From JBKPCD01 sp046727175 (lineage in GTDB: Bacteria > Acidobacteriota > Vicinamibacteria > Vicinamibacterales > 2-12-FULL-66-21), in assembly GCA_046727175.1 (NCBI GenBank), contig JBKPCD010000036.1, positions 1-8,791 on the forward strand: a stretch of 8,791 nt of DNA, written 5' to 3'. Positions 1 through 6,449 of this stretch are shown one piece after another; positions within the stretch are counted from its first letter, which is position 1; each line of letters starts with the position of its first letter. Below the pieces are notes generated by a model that saw only the letters and a list, made by a program, of their open reading frames with translations, did no database searches and was not told the DNA's origin. Made by a program: the position numbers and the translations under genes.

Positions 1-202
1 TACGAGAAGACAGCCGCGAATGCCGACAGCACGCCCGACAGGACCTTCAACGAGTCGGTTGCATCCATGATTTGGAATACCAACCCTGGCTTCCAAGGAA
101 GCCTCGGGAGGGAAGGATCGCGCTCGCGACCGCCATGAGAACGGCGTTCCCGATGAGCGTCCGCCGGGAAATATTCGTGGAGTTGTCCTTCTCAGTTCTC
201 AT
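1..202 (-). pseudogene. Tat-signal-like protein, 5' part, frameshifted and cut by window edge
   Basis: Reading leftwards from an ATG at 202 gives 51 codons ending at a TGA (49-47). The N-terminus resembles a twin-arginine signal: polar n-region, S-R-R-T-L-I at residues 12-17, then a hydrophobic stretch (AVLMAVASAIL, residues 20-30). Just before the stop, a second frame opens (ATG at 68) and runs to base 1 with high GC at third positions; it reads MDATDSLKVLSGVLSAFAAV. One missing base near 68-72 would join the two frames into one exported or cofactor-bearing protein. What is seen: a Tat-like motif and two adjoining open frames. Inference: one disrupted gene whose body lies beyond the window. 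No strong ribosome binding site is visible. It conflicts with a plus-strand coding signal at 153-416, so at most one of them is right where they overlap. Confidence 0.3.
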
Positions 203-416
203 TCGGCTTCGTCCTCATCGTCTTTGGAAGCGTCCATATCCTTCAGGGCACGATGAGCGCACCCTCGACGATCGCCCTTCACCTGTATGAACACCAACGC
301 GACACGAGACGGGCCATTTGGATCCTGTTCTTCTCTGCCATCAGCCGGACGTCGCAAACGATGCACTGGGTACCCGACGAAGTCTCAGCGAATCCGCAGG
401 GTTTCGTCAGGTTCTG
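153..416 (+). pseudogene. Membrane-protein-like fragment with one frame break
   Basis: From an ATG at 153 the frame reads MSVRREIFVELSFSVLI to about 203. The next frame, from 202, then continues FGFVLIVFGSVHILQG and on through LHLYEHQRDTRRAIWILFF to a TGA at 414-416. Joined, the first part makes a good membrane helix (about residues 11-31), and a second hydrophobic patch follows the charged EHQRDTRR stretch. By my count about three quarters of third positions in the 202-380 part are G or C, which supports real coding. The family is not recognised. A shorter alternative start is the ATG at 253. The 3' end runs into the region conserved upstream of both kinases (from 379), so the end of the gene may have been replaced when that region was duplicated. 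It could also be chance. Confidence 0.3.
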
Positions 417-493
417 AGCGGGGGAGGAGCCGTACCGAAACCGCTGAGGCCAGATCGAAAACGCACAACGCGTGCGGAGGTGCGGGCTATAAT
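379..493 (+). promoter_or_regulatory. Kinase 1 upstream region with TATAAT -10 element
   Basis: This stretch shares ordered blocks with the region before kinase 2: GAAGTCTCAGCGAAT (379-393), a TCAGGTTC block (407-414) preceded 11 bp earlier by a related CAGGGTTTC, ACCGCTGAGG (440-449), and GGGCTATAATCCG (484-496). TATAAT at 488-493 is a perfect -10 hexamer. No good -35 is seen at the usual spacing, so an activator or alternative -35 recognition is possible. The start codon at 518 lies 24 bases after the hexamer, which implies a leader of only about 18 nt without a clear Shine-Dalgarno sequence. Conservation between the two copies is seen directly; the promoter function is inferred. Confidence 0.6.
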
Positions 494-1357
494 CCGTCGG
501 CACAGCGCGGGTCGATCATGCCGTTCGTCTCTGGCACTCGCTTTGGCGCCTTCGAAGTCGTTGAACGGATCGGCGCGGGCGGCATGGGGGAGGTCTACCG
601 CGCCCGCGATACGCGCCTCGATCGCAGCGTCGCATTGAAGATCATTCGCGCATCGGAGCTGCCCGGCCGCGCCCGCGTCGAGCGCTTCAAGCGTGAAGCG
701 CGCGCCATCTCGCGCCTCAATCATCCGCACATCTGCGCGCTCCATGACATCGGCGAGCACGAGGGCGAAGCGTTTCTCGTCATGGAGTATGTCTCGGGCG
801 AGACGCTCGCGACCCGGCTCGAGCGGGGACCGCTGCGCATCGAGGAGGTCTTGCGGTACGGCGCCCAGATCGCAGACGCCCTCGACACGGCGCACCGCAA
901 CGGCGTCGTCCATCGCGATCTCAAGCCAAGCAACATCATGCTGACGCGAGGCGGCGTGAAGCTGCTCGACTTCGGACTCGCGAAGCTGCGCGACGTCGAC
1001 GCCGACCGCACGGGCAACGCCACGACGATGAGCCTCGGACTATCGGAGGATGGGTTGATTGTCGGCTCGCTGCCGTACATGGCACCAGAACAGCTCGAAG
1101 GGAAGCCGGTAGATGCGCGCGCGGATCTCTTTGCGCTGGGCGCCGTGCTCTACGAGATGACGACGGGCACGCCAGCGTTTCAAGGAAACAGCAAGGCGAG
1201 CTTGATGGTCGCCATCCTGTCGGAGGAACCGGTCGCGCCGGTGACACGCCAGCCGCTGACGCCCGCGCTGCTCGATCGCACGATCCGACGTTGTCTGGCG
1301 AAAGCGCCTGACGATCGCTGGCAGTCTGCCGCTGATCTGGCTGCGGAGCTGAAATAC
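379..1357 (+). repeat. Copy 1 of duplicated upstream region plus kinase domain
   Basis: This direct copy matches 6303-7289, with start codons 5,932 bp apart. In the coding part, 268 of the first 280 residues agree by my count (differences at 17, 37, 42, 52, 108, 165, 182, 218, 220, 222, 224 and 243), and most codons are identical too. Similarity stops at about residue 280, shortly before the membrane helix. The non-coding part keeps only blocks. Confidence 0.85.
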
Positions 1358-3086
1358 GTCCTCGAGAGCTTGCATGACGCCGCGACCGAGACTTCCGTCA
1401 GCAGACCCCGCCGGTTCGTATGGCCAGCCGCGGTGGCGCTCGCGATTGCACTGCTGGCGACGTGGCTTGTTCTGCGCATCCGCTCGAACGAGCGCCCGTT
1501 GATCATTTCGTCCCAGCGGCCCATTGGGACCTTCGGTGCGTCGTACCGCCAGGCGACACTCTCTCCCGACGGCGGACTGATCGCGTTCGCTGATTACGGA
1601 AAACCGGTCACACAAATCTGGGTCAAGAACCTCGCCCAGGGCGATCCGATCCAAATCACATCCGGAGACGCGCACGCGTCGCATCCGACGTGGTCGCCCA
1701 AGAACGACCAGATCGTGTTCGCACGCCGAGGTCAAGGACTCTGGTCGGTCCCGCCCCTCGGCGGGAACGCGAGACGCGTGCTCGAGTTCGGTGAGAGTCC
1801 GCAATTCTCTGCGAACGGCGAGCGACTGGTATTCGAGCGAAACGGTCGTGAGATCTGGACGGCTGGTGCCGACGGGTCCGACGCGAAGCGCGTCAACGGT
1901 GTCCCCGTTCCGTGGTATTCCGGCGGCCTGAACCCGGCCTTTTCGCCTGATGCATCGTCGATCGTCTACTTCATGCCGGAGATCGGTCCGAACGGCGACT
2001 TCTGGATCGTGCCATCGGCCGGTGGCACGCCGCGGCAGCTGACGCAGGACTTCACGGAAGCGAGCGGACCGGTCTGGACGCCCGACGGCCGGTTCGTCAT
2101 TTTCAGCTCGATGCGAGGGGGGAGTCGCACGTTGTGGCGCGTGCCGGCCGCCGGCGGGACACCGGAGCCGGTGACAGCCGGCGCCGGCGAGGAGCTCGAA
2201 CCGGTCCTGTCGCGTGACGGCCGTTCGCTGGTCTACACCAACGTCCGCAACGCGTATCAACTGCGTGCACTGGACCCCGACAAGGGTGCGGAGCGGGTGA
2301 TCCTCGAGAGACGACGACAAGCCGTGTTTGCGCGGGCTTCGCCTGATGGTTCGACGGTAGCGTTCTTCGGGTTCGGCGACGTCGGTGATACGCAGGTCTT
2401 CGTCGTGCCCCTCCGTGGTGGCTTAGCCCAGCAGGTCACGCAGGGGTACATCAACACAATGCCGCGATGGTCGCCGGATGGATCTTCGATCTATTACTAC
2501 GAGCAACGTCCCGGGTCATCGTTCCGAAGCATTCCCGTAACCGGCGGTGCGAGCCGGGAAGTTCGCCCGTGGAAGTGGGAGAGCCACCACGCAGCTGAGT
2601 TCAGGCCCCGACGGGTCGCGAATCGCCTATTTTCGACAGGCAGCTCCGGGCGAGAAACCTGTTGTCGAACAGACCGTGATCGAGGACGTCAAATCGGGGA
2701 GCCAGCATCCCATTGCACTTCCGCTACTGGTGCCACGCTGGTCGCGGGATGGACGCACCATCGTCGGCCACACAGCGACGGGCCGACCGCAGGTCGCGAC
2801 GTGTCCGCCGAACGGAGCGCCGTGTCGGACGCTGACCCCTGGGCAAGTTCCAGTCTGGTCAGCGGACGGCTCGCGGATTTACTTCCTGCGCGACGGCGCC
2901 ACACCTTCATTGAAGGAACTGTGGTCAATCGGCCCGAATGGCGGCGAAGAACGGGAGGTGTTCGATCGTATGGGACCGTACCATCGGATCGATGTGATAT
3001 TCGACGTTTCGCGGCAAGGCGAAATCATCTGGAGCGCGTTCGTCGAAGGACGTCACGAGCTGTGGCAGGCAAGGCTGCGGCCGTGA
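518..3086 (+). CDS. Transmembrane Ser/Thr protein kinase with PD40 beta-propeller ectodomain (kinase 1, frameshifted)
   Basis: PknB-type kinase, predicted to phosphorylate Ser/Thr on cytoplasmic proteins in response to something sensed by an external propeller. Residues 11-270 form the kinase domain: glycine loop IGAGGMGEVY (18-27), VALK lysine (41), helix-C Glu60, HRDLKPSN (132-139, catalytic Asp134), DFG (151-153) and APE (189-191), so it should be catalytically active. One membrane helix lies at about 299-320. About eleven repeats of the form P-x-W/F-S-P-D-G-x-x-I-x-Y follow, typical of PD40/TolB-like propellers. The start at 518 is preferred over upstream in-frame codons because the paralog begins with the same MPFVSGTRFGAFEV and both ATGs sit just after the conserved -10. 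Near 2603-2609 the frame shifts by one extra base; after correction the protein is 855 residues, ending at 3086. If uncorrected, translation would run out of frame to 3298. Confidence 0.9.
2603..2609 (+). other. Frameshift site in kinase 1
   Basis: The stretch AGGCCCC breaks the frame. Upstream, the reading ends ESHHAAEF, the beginning of a propeller repeat. The next frame supplies the matching continuation PDGSRIAYF and two further repeats (PRWSRDG, PVWSADG) before a TGA at 3086. Removing one G or one C restores an uninterrupted repeat. The downstream part of the original frame (RVANRLFSTG and on) is Arg-rich, low-complexity translation with no propeller motif. Either an assembly indel in a short homopolymer or a genuine mutation would explain it. 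Confidence 0.85.
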
Positions 3087-3278
3087 AGACGGTGGTCGGC
3101 GCTCGCCGGCAAACCGCGTGGTTCAACGTCACTCAGATCAGGGGCCGTGCGGCTTTGCCGACGTCCCAGGCACTGCGCGAACTTCACGCAGCAAGCTTGC
3201 CCGTGTGGGGTGGGCTAGGACATCGACAAATAGCAGGTCGAGTCAGAATCCTTCCAGACACGAACGAAAGGACATGCC

Positions 3279-4334
3279 ATGAAAGCTGCCGTGGTTGAAG
3301 AGATTGCGAAGCCGCTCGTCGTCCATCGTGATTGGCCCGACCCCGATTGCGGAGCGGACGAGGCCGTCATTCGCGTCGGAGCGAACGGGATCTGTCGCAG
3401 CGATTACTACGTGTGGCAGGGCGGCTGGCCGTGGCTGGGCATCGCGCTTCCCGCTCCCATCGTATTGGGGCACGAGTACTGTGGCGTAGTCGAGGAGGTC
3501 GGATCCGCGACCACGCGAGTGCGCAAAGGCGACCGCGTCGTGGTCCCCTTCAATCACAGTTGCGGCAGATGTGAGTCGTGTCAGGCCGGGCACCAGAACG
3601 TGTGTTCGGACATACGACTTCCGATGCTCCACTATAGTGGCGGGTTCGGCCAGTACACGAAAGTCGCGCGGGCGGACGTGAACGTCGTGCCACTTCCCGA
3701 GAGTGTTTCGTTCGTGCATGCCGCCGCGCTGGGCTGCCGATTCATGACCGCGTGGCACGGAGTCGTCGATCAGGCTGGCGTTCAAGCGGGCGAGTGGGTC
3801 GCCGTATTCGGGTGCGGCGGCGTCGGCATAGCGGCAGTGGACATCTGCACCGCTCTGGGCGCAAACGTCATCGCGGTCTCGCGCACGCCGGATAAGCTGG
3901 CGCTGGCGAAAGAACTTGGGGCCGTGCACACGGTCAACGCAGCGGAAGGCAAAGCGGCCGAGCAGGTGACCGAGCTCACAGGTGGCGGCGCCCACGTCTC
4001 TATCGATGCGCTGGGTGATGCCGAAACCGCGATCCCTGCCGTGCTCAGTCTTCGAGCGCGAGGTCGTCACCTGCGCTTAGGGACGTCGAGCCAGAAACAG
4101 GGCGGAACCATCCCGCTGCCGGTCGATCTATTCGTTTTCCGTGAGCTCCGCTTCGTCGGGTCGTTCGGCATGCAGGCCGCTCGTTACCCCGAGATGTTGC
4201 GCATGGTGGAATCGGGCAAGCTGCACCCCGGCCAGATGGTGCGAGGCACGGTGTCGATAGACGAAGCGGGTGACGTTCTGAAGAGCATGACGACGTACAA
4301 CACGGTCGGGATGCGTGTAATCACGGAATGGTGA
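3279..4334 (+). CDS. Zinc-dependent medium-chain alcohol dehydrogenase family protein
   Basis: A cytoplasmic NAD(P)-dependent oxidoreductase of the MDR superfamily, 351 residues, the usual length. It is expected to interconvert an alcohol and the matching aldehyde or ketone; the substrate cannot be read from the sequence. The N-terminal GroES-like domain carries candidate catalytic zinc ligands Cys39 (GICRSD), His65-Glu66 (GHE) and Cys153. The structural zinc lobe has Cys95, Cys98, Cys101 and Cys109. The Rossmann domain has GCGGVG at 178-183. The second strand ends in V-S-R (200-202) instead of the acidic residue usual for NAD preference, which hints at NADP but does not prove it. The start is supported by GAAAGGA six bases before the ATG. 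It is co-directional with kinase 1, but the 192-bp gap and its own ribosome site suggest an independent unit. I see no obvious promoter or terminator in that gap. Confidence 0.93.
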   Translation: MKAAVVEEIAKPLVVHRDWPDPDCGADEAVIRVGANGICRSDYYVWQGGWPWLGIALPAPIVLGHEYCGVVEEVGSATTRVRKGDRVVVPFNHSCGRCESCQAGHQNVCSDIRLPMLHYSGGFGQYTKVARADVNVVPLPESVSFVHAAALGCRFMTAWHGVVDQAGVQAGEWVAVFGCGGVGIAAVDICTALGANVIAVSRTPDKLALAKELGAVHTVNAAEGKAAEQVTELTGGGAHVSIDALGDAETAIPAVLSLRARGRHLRLGTSSQKQGGTIPLPVDLFVFRELRFVGSFGMQAARYPEMLRMVESGKLHPGQMVRGTVSIDEAGDVLKSMTTYNTVGMRVITEW

Positions 4335-4338
4335 AGCC

Positions 4339-4501
4339 ATGCGTCTCGGATTCGGCGACTTCATCTTCAATTTTGGATACACGAGAGGTGCTCCGAAACG
4401 GGCAGCTCGTCGTGTTCTCGCCGGAGTCCTTTCAGTTGCTCGAAGCGGAGAATGACTCTCACGCTAGCGTCCTCTTGATGTGCTCACTGAATGCTTCATA
4501 G
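4339..4501 (+). pseudogene. Remnant of a winged-helix (OmpR/CadC-type) transcriptional regulator
   Basis: An ATG four bases after the dehydrogenase stop begins MRLGFGDFIFNF (4339-4374). After one extra G at 4375-4376, the next frame continues DTREVLRNGQLVVFSPESFQLLEA to about 4447. Joined, this matches the well-known start of acidobacterial winged-helix regulators, in which F-G-D-F-x-F-D is followed by x-T-R-x-L-x-R-x-G and then L-S-P-K-A-F-x-L-L. After LLEA the similarity ends (NDSHASVLLMCSLNAS, then TAG at 4499-4501), so the recognition helix and any C-terminal propeller or effector part are missing. It is a truncated, frameshifted fragment that cannot bind DNA as it stands. The family match is from memory of the motif, not from a search. 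Confidence 0.5.
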
Positions 4502-4566
4502 GTCAGGTAGGCCGGCTCCTGATGCCTGCTCGTCGTCACGCTGTCTACGCCGCGGAGCCCGAGTGA
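4459..4566 (-). pseudogene. Possible 3' fragment of an unknown gene
   Basis: On the minus strand, between a TAA at 4569-4567 and a TGA at 4461-4459, an open frame of 35 codons has no start codon of its own near the beginning. It reads SLGLRGVDSVTTSRH and then QEPAYLTYEAFSEHIKRTLA. About four fifths of third positions are G or C and the amino-acid mix is unremarkable, like the tail of a soluble protein. It begins next to where the regulator remnant loses similarity, which fits a rearrangement junction. The family is not recognised and chance is quite possible. Confidence 0.2.
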
Positions 4567-4571
4567 TTAGA

Positions 4572-5510
4572 TTACCGCGAACGGTCGAACGTCTTGCCCA
4601 CGGGACTTGAATAGCGCGCGATGATTTGCCACCGATCGAGGTGCTTCTTCCAGATATCCACGACGTAGAAGTCACCGCTGCGGTCGCTTCCCTCACGTGT
4701 CGCTTTCTGAGTCAGCACCAGACTGACCACCGCCAGGTCGTCGGCGAGCTTGCGCGCGGCGTGGTACCGCTCCTCCAGAGACTCCACCTTGTATGTACTC
4801 GATGGCTGGCCCCAGATGGCGCGAGGGACGCTTTTTTCCGGAGCGTCCGAGAAGCGAACTGTGAACTCGGGGCTGACGAGACGGTCCATCGTCTTTGCAT
4901 CTTTGAATCCGTCCAGGGCCGCTTTACCGAGCTCCTGCTCGAGTTGACGCAACACATCTGTGAGCTGAGAGTCAACGTCTCCGGGCGGTGGAAGCTGAAG
5001 TTTCGCGCGCTCTGGCGGCTGCCCCACTGGGCTGGAGTATCGGGCGATGATCTGCCATTGCTCACCACGCTTCCTCCAGAAATCCACCAGATAGAAATTG
5101 CCGCTGTAGTCCCGGCCACTCATCGTCGCTTTGGTTGCACCAAAGAGACTGACAACGGCGAGATCATCGGAAAGTCTGCGAGCCGCGAGCTGCTGTAGCT
5201 GGTACCACTCGGGCTTGAGCCTCTTGAGCGTGTTGTCCATCCACATGGCGCGAGGCAGGCTGTTCTGAGGAACGTCGGCCACGCGTAACGTGTACTCCGG
5301 CGCGACGGACCGGTCGATGGTTTCAGCGTCCATGTGCATGATTGCATCCCAGAAATCCCGCTCTGCGCGCTGCAACTCTTCAGTGAGCCGCGGGTCGACA
5401 TCGGTGGGAGGCGGTAGTTGACCCGTTTGCGCAACCGTGGGCTGGCCGAGCGCAGTGGAGCAAATCAGACCGACCAGCGCGTATAGGAATGCACGACTGC
5501 AAGTCACCAT
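4572..5510 (-). CDS. Exported protein with two tandem DUF4440/SnoaL-like (NTF2-fold) domains
   Basis: 312 residues. Residues 1-28 form a signal peptide (hydrophobic FLYALVGLICSTALG, likely cleaved near A-Q at 27-28), so the protein acts outside the cytoplasm. Two copies of an NTF2-like domain follow, at 32-163 and 173-304. Each starts LPPP-x-DVD, has a helical part, a D-R-x-V/S-x-P-E-F/Y strand, the block DDLAVVSL, and ends QIIARYSSPVG. This fold serves as small-molecule binding pocket, enzyme or assembly scaffold; no catalytic residue can be assigned. Upstream of the ATG lies GGGAGCAGG as a possible ribosome site. The gene is convergent with the dehydrogenase and lies 31 bp downstream of the other minus-strand exported protein, so the two may share a transcript. 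The function is unknown. Confidence 0.8.
   Translation of the reverse strand: MVTCSRAFLYALVGLICSTALGQPTVAQTGQLPPPTDVDPRLTEELQRAERDFWDAIMHMDAETIDRSVAPEYTLRVADVPQNSLPRAMWMDNTLKRLKPEWYQLQQLAARRLSDDLAVVSLFGATKATMSGRDYSGNFYLVDFWRKRGEQWQIIARYSSPVGQPPERAKLQLPPPGDVDSQLTDVLRQLEQELGKAALDGFKDAKTMDRLVSPEFTVRFSDAPEKSVPRAIWGQPSSTYKVESLEERYHAARKLADDLAVVSLVLTQKATREGSDRSGDFYVVDIWKKHLDRWQIIARYSSPVGKTFDRSR
4599..4994 (-). repeat. Internal repeat, copy 2 (second NTF2-like domain)
   Basis: Encodes residues 173-304. Its termini and the DDLAVVSL core are identical to copy 1, but the middle has diverged (for example KVESLEERYHAARKL against RLKPEWYQLQQLAARRL), so the duplication is not recent and the copies have probably specialised. 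Confidence 0.75.
5022..5417 (-). repeat. Internal repeat, copy 1 (first NTF2-like domain)
   Basis: Encodes residues 32-163 of the tandem-domain protein. Both ends align to the second copy with the same offset of 141 residues: LPPP at 32 against 173, and QIIARYSSPVG at 153 against 294. The copies are therefore equal in length, with 132-residue units and a 9-residue linker. Confidence 0.8.
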
Positions 5511-5541
5511 ATAAATACCTGCTCCCTCAACGGGCGAGAAG

Positions 5542-6265
5542 TCAATTTTCCGAAAACTGGAGGACCAGCACGCCCGTGCCAGGCGCCTCCCCTTCTATGG
5601 ACACGAAAGCGAATCGTTACGGCCATGTGGACCTCATCGAAACTCGATCCGCACGTGCCGCAACGTGCTGATTTATCCACGCCCATCTCCCTGACTGAGA
5701 ACTGGAACTCGCGGCCGTCGTTCAGCGTGCCTGACGACGCGATCTCTATCTTGCTGTTGCCGGGTCCCTGTGGACGCAGGATACCGATCTGATTCACGAA
5801 CTCGAAAAACGACACCGAGCCGATCGACACTGACGGCAGCGATCTCAGGTCGCCGATGTAGAGCTCGCCGTCTTCGATGGCGGACTGCAACTCGGACCAG
5901 CGGACGAACCAGATCGGAACGGCGCCAGTGCCCCTGAGCAAAGCGTAGAGTGGACCGGGTCGATCGGAGGCGGGCCGTTCTTGTAGATCGCGAATCCGTT
6001 GACGCTCAGAGAGCAGCCGAACGCCCTGAGATCGACCGCAACGATCAGATTGGAGTCCGCTTCAACGCAGTCGGGGTCGCCGAGAAACGGGATCGCTGCC
6101 CAGACGCCATCCTGGAAGATCTGACCGCCGGGCGGCCGATCGATCGATGCGTAGAATGGGGGACCCGGATCCTGCGAGAACCAGTAACCGGACCGCGGCG
6201 CGCGGCGAACTCTCGAGCGCCAACACGCTGGCGATGAGGGCGACCGGCGCAATGGATTTCTTCAT
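5542..6265 (-). pseudogene. Exported protein of unknown function, reading frame broken three times
   Basis: Starts at ATG 6265 with a signal peptide (MKKSIAPVALIASVLALESS). The frame then switches near 6190-6210 to one reading GYWFSQDPGPPFYASIDRPP, continuing to about 5950. Near 5948-5950 it switches back, reading LLRGTGAVPIWFVRWSELQS and on through a CGTCG motif. Near 5605-5615 it switches again, ending with FVSIEGEAPGTGVLVLQFSEN and a TGA at 5544-5542. The breaks correspond to one extra, one missing and one extra base; corrected length is exactly 241 codons including the stop. Each segment has a sensible amino-acid mix whereas the competing frames are Arg/Ser/Pro-rich. No known domain is recognised: the content is beta-strand rich, with cysteines in DPDC, FGCS and CGTC. 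Left uncorrected, the third segment would run to 5504 and overlap the next gene's start. Confidence 0.6.
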
Positions 6266-6302
6266 GACGTGATGTCACAAACGATGCGCTCGCGAGGCGG
6301 AT

Positions 6303-6422
6303 GAAGTCTCAGCGAATTGTCAGGGGTTCGTCAGGTTCCAGTCCCGTTTCCCATTCAGGATGCGGTCCAACCGCTGAGGTCGTGAAGGAAGCGCATCGTC
6401 TTCGGATGGCTGGGGCTATAAT
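6303..6422 (+). promoter_or_regulatory. Kinase 2 upstream region with TATAAT -10 element
   Basis: Contains the same ordered blocks as the kinase 1 upstream region: GAAGTCTCAGCGAAT (6303-6317), TCAGGGGTTCGTCAGGTTCC (6320-6339), ACCGCTGAGG (6370-6379) and GGGCTATAATCCG (6413-6425), with TATAAT at 6417-6422. Between blocks the sequence is unlike copy 1, so the blocks look selected rather than merely copied. The start codon follows 27 bases after the hexamer. The region also has to hold whatever drives the divergent minus-strand gene starting at 6265; no clear promoter for that direction is visible. Confidence 0.6.
6320..6339 (+). promoter_or_regulatory. Possible operator: 11-bp direct repeat
   Basis: TCAGGGGTTC and TCAGGTTCC follow each other with an 11-bp period, one helical turn, about 80-95 bp before the -10. 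The kinase 1 copy has the same layout at 397-414 (CAGGGTTTC, then CAGGTTC), also 11 bp apart. Same-face tandem half-sites suit a head-to-tail dimer of a winged-helix or response-regulator type activator. The binding role is inferred only. Confidence 0.35.
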
Positions 6423-6449
6423 CCGCGTCACAGCCTGGGTGGATCATCG

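Noticed and set aside
287..517. N-terminal extension of kinase 1 by 77 codons
   Set aside because: The added residues are Arg/Ser/Gly-rich, cover the promoter block and -10 element, and are absent from the paralog, which starts at the same MPFVSG.
1040..2320. 426-codon open frame on the minus strand antisense to kinase 1
   Set aside because: High-GC codon bias of the sense gene keeps the antisense frame open. Its translation is Arg-rich without any domain, and the sense strand has an unambiguous kinase and propeller.
3094..3110. GC-rich inverted repeat CGGCG-CT-CGCCG after kinase 1 as terminator
   Set aside because: Two-base loop, short stem and no following T run, so it does not qualify as a factor-independent terminator.
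2610..3298. C-terminal 230 residues of the uninterrupted 1003-codon frame
   Set aside because: Out-of-frame translation after the frameshift; the real propeller repeats lie in another frame ending at 3086.
4626..5198. 190-codon plus-strand frame
   Set aside because: Mirror of the tandem-domain gene, which has a signal peptide and internal repeat on the opposite strand.
5454..5465. Cys17 of the tandem-domain protein as a lipoprotein attachment site
   Set aside because: The residue before Cys is Ile, which does not fit a lipobox; ordinary signal peptidase cleavage is more likely.
6265..6277. Palindrome TGACGTGATGTCA at the start of the exported-protein gene
   Set aside because: Only four-base arms and it overlaps the start codon; easily chance, with no second copy seen.
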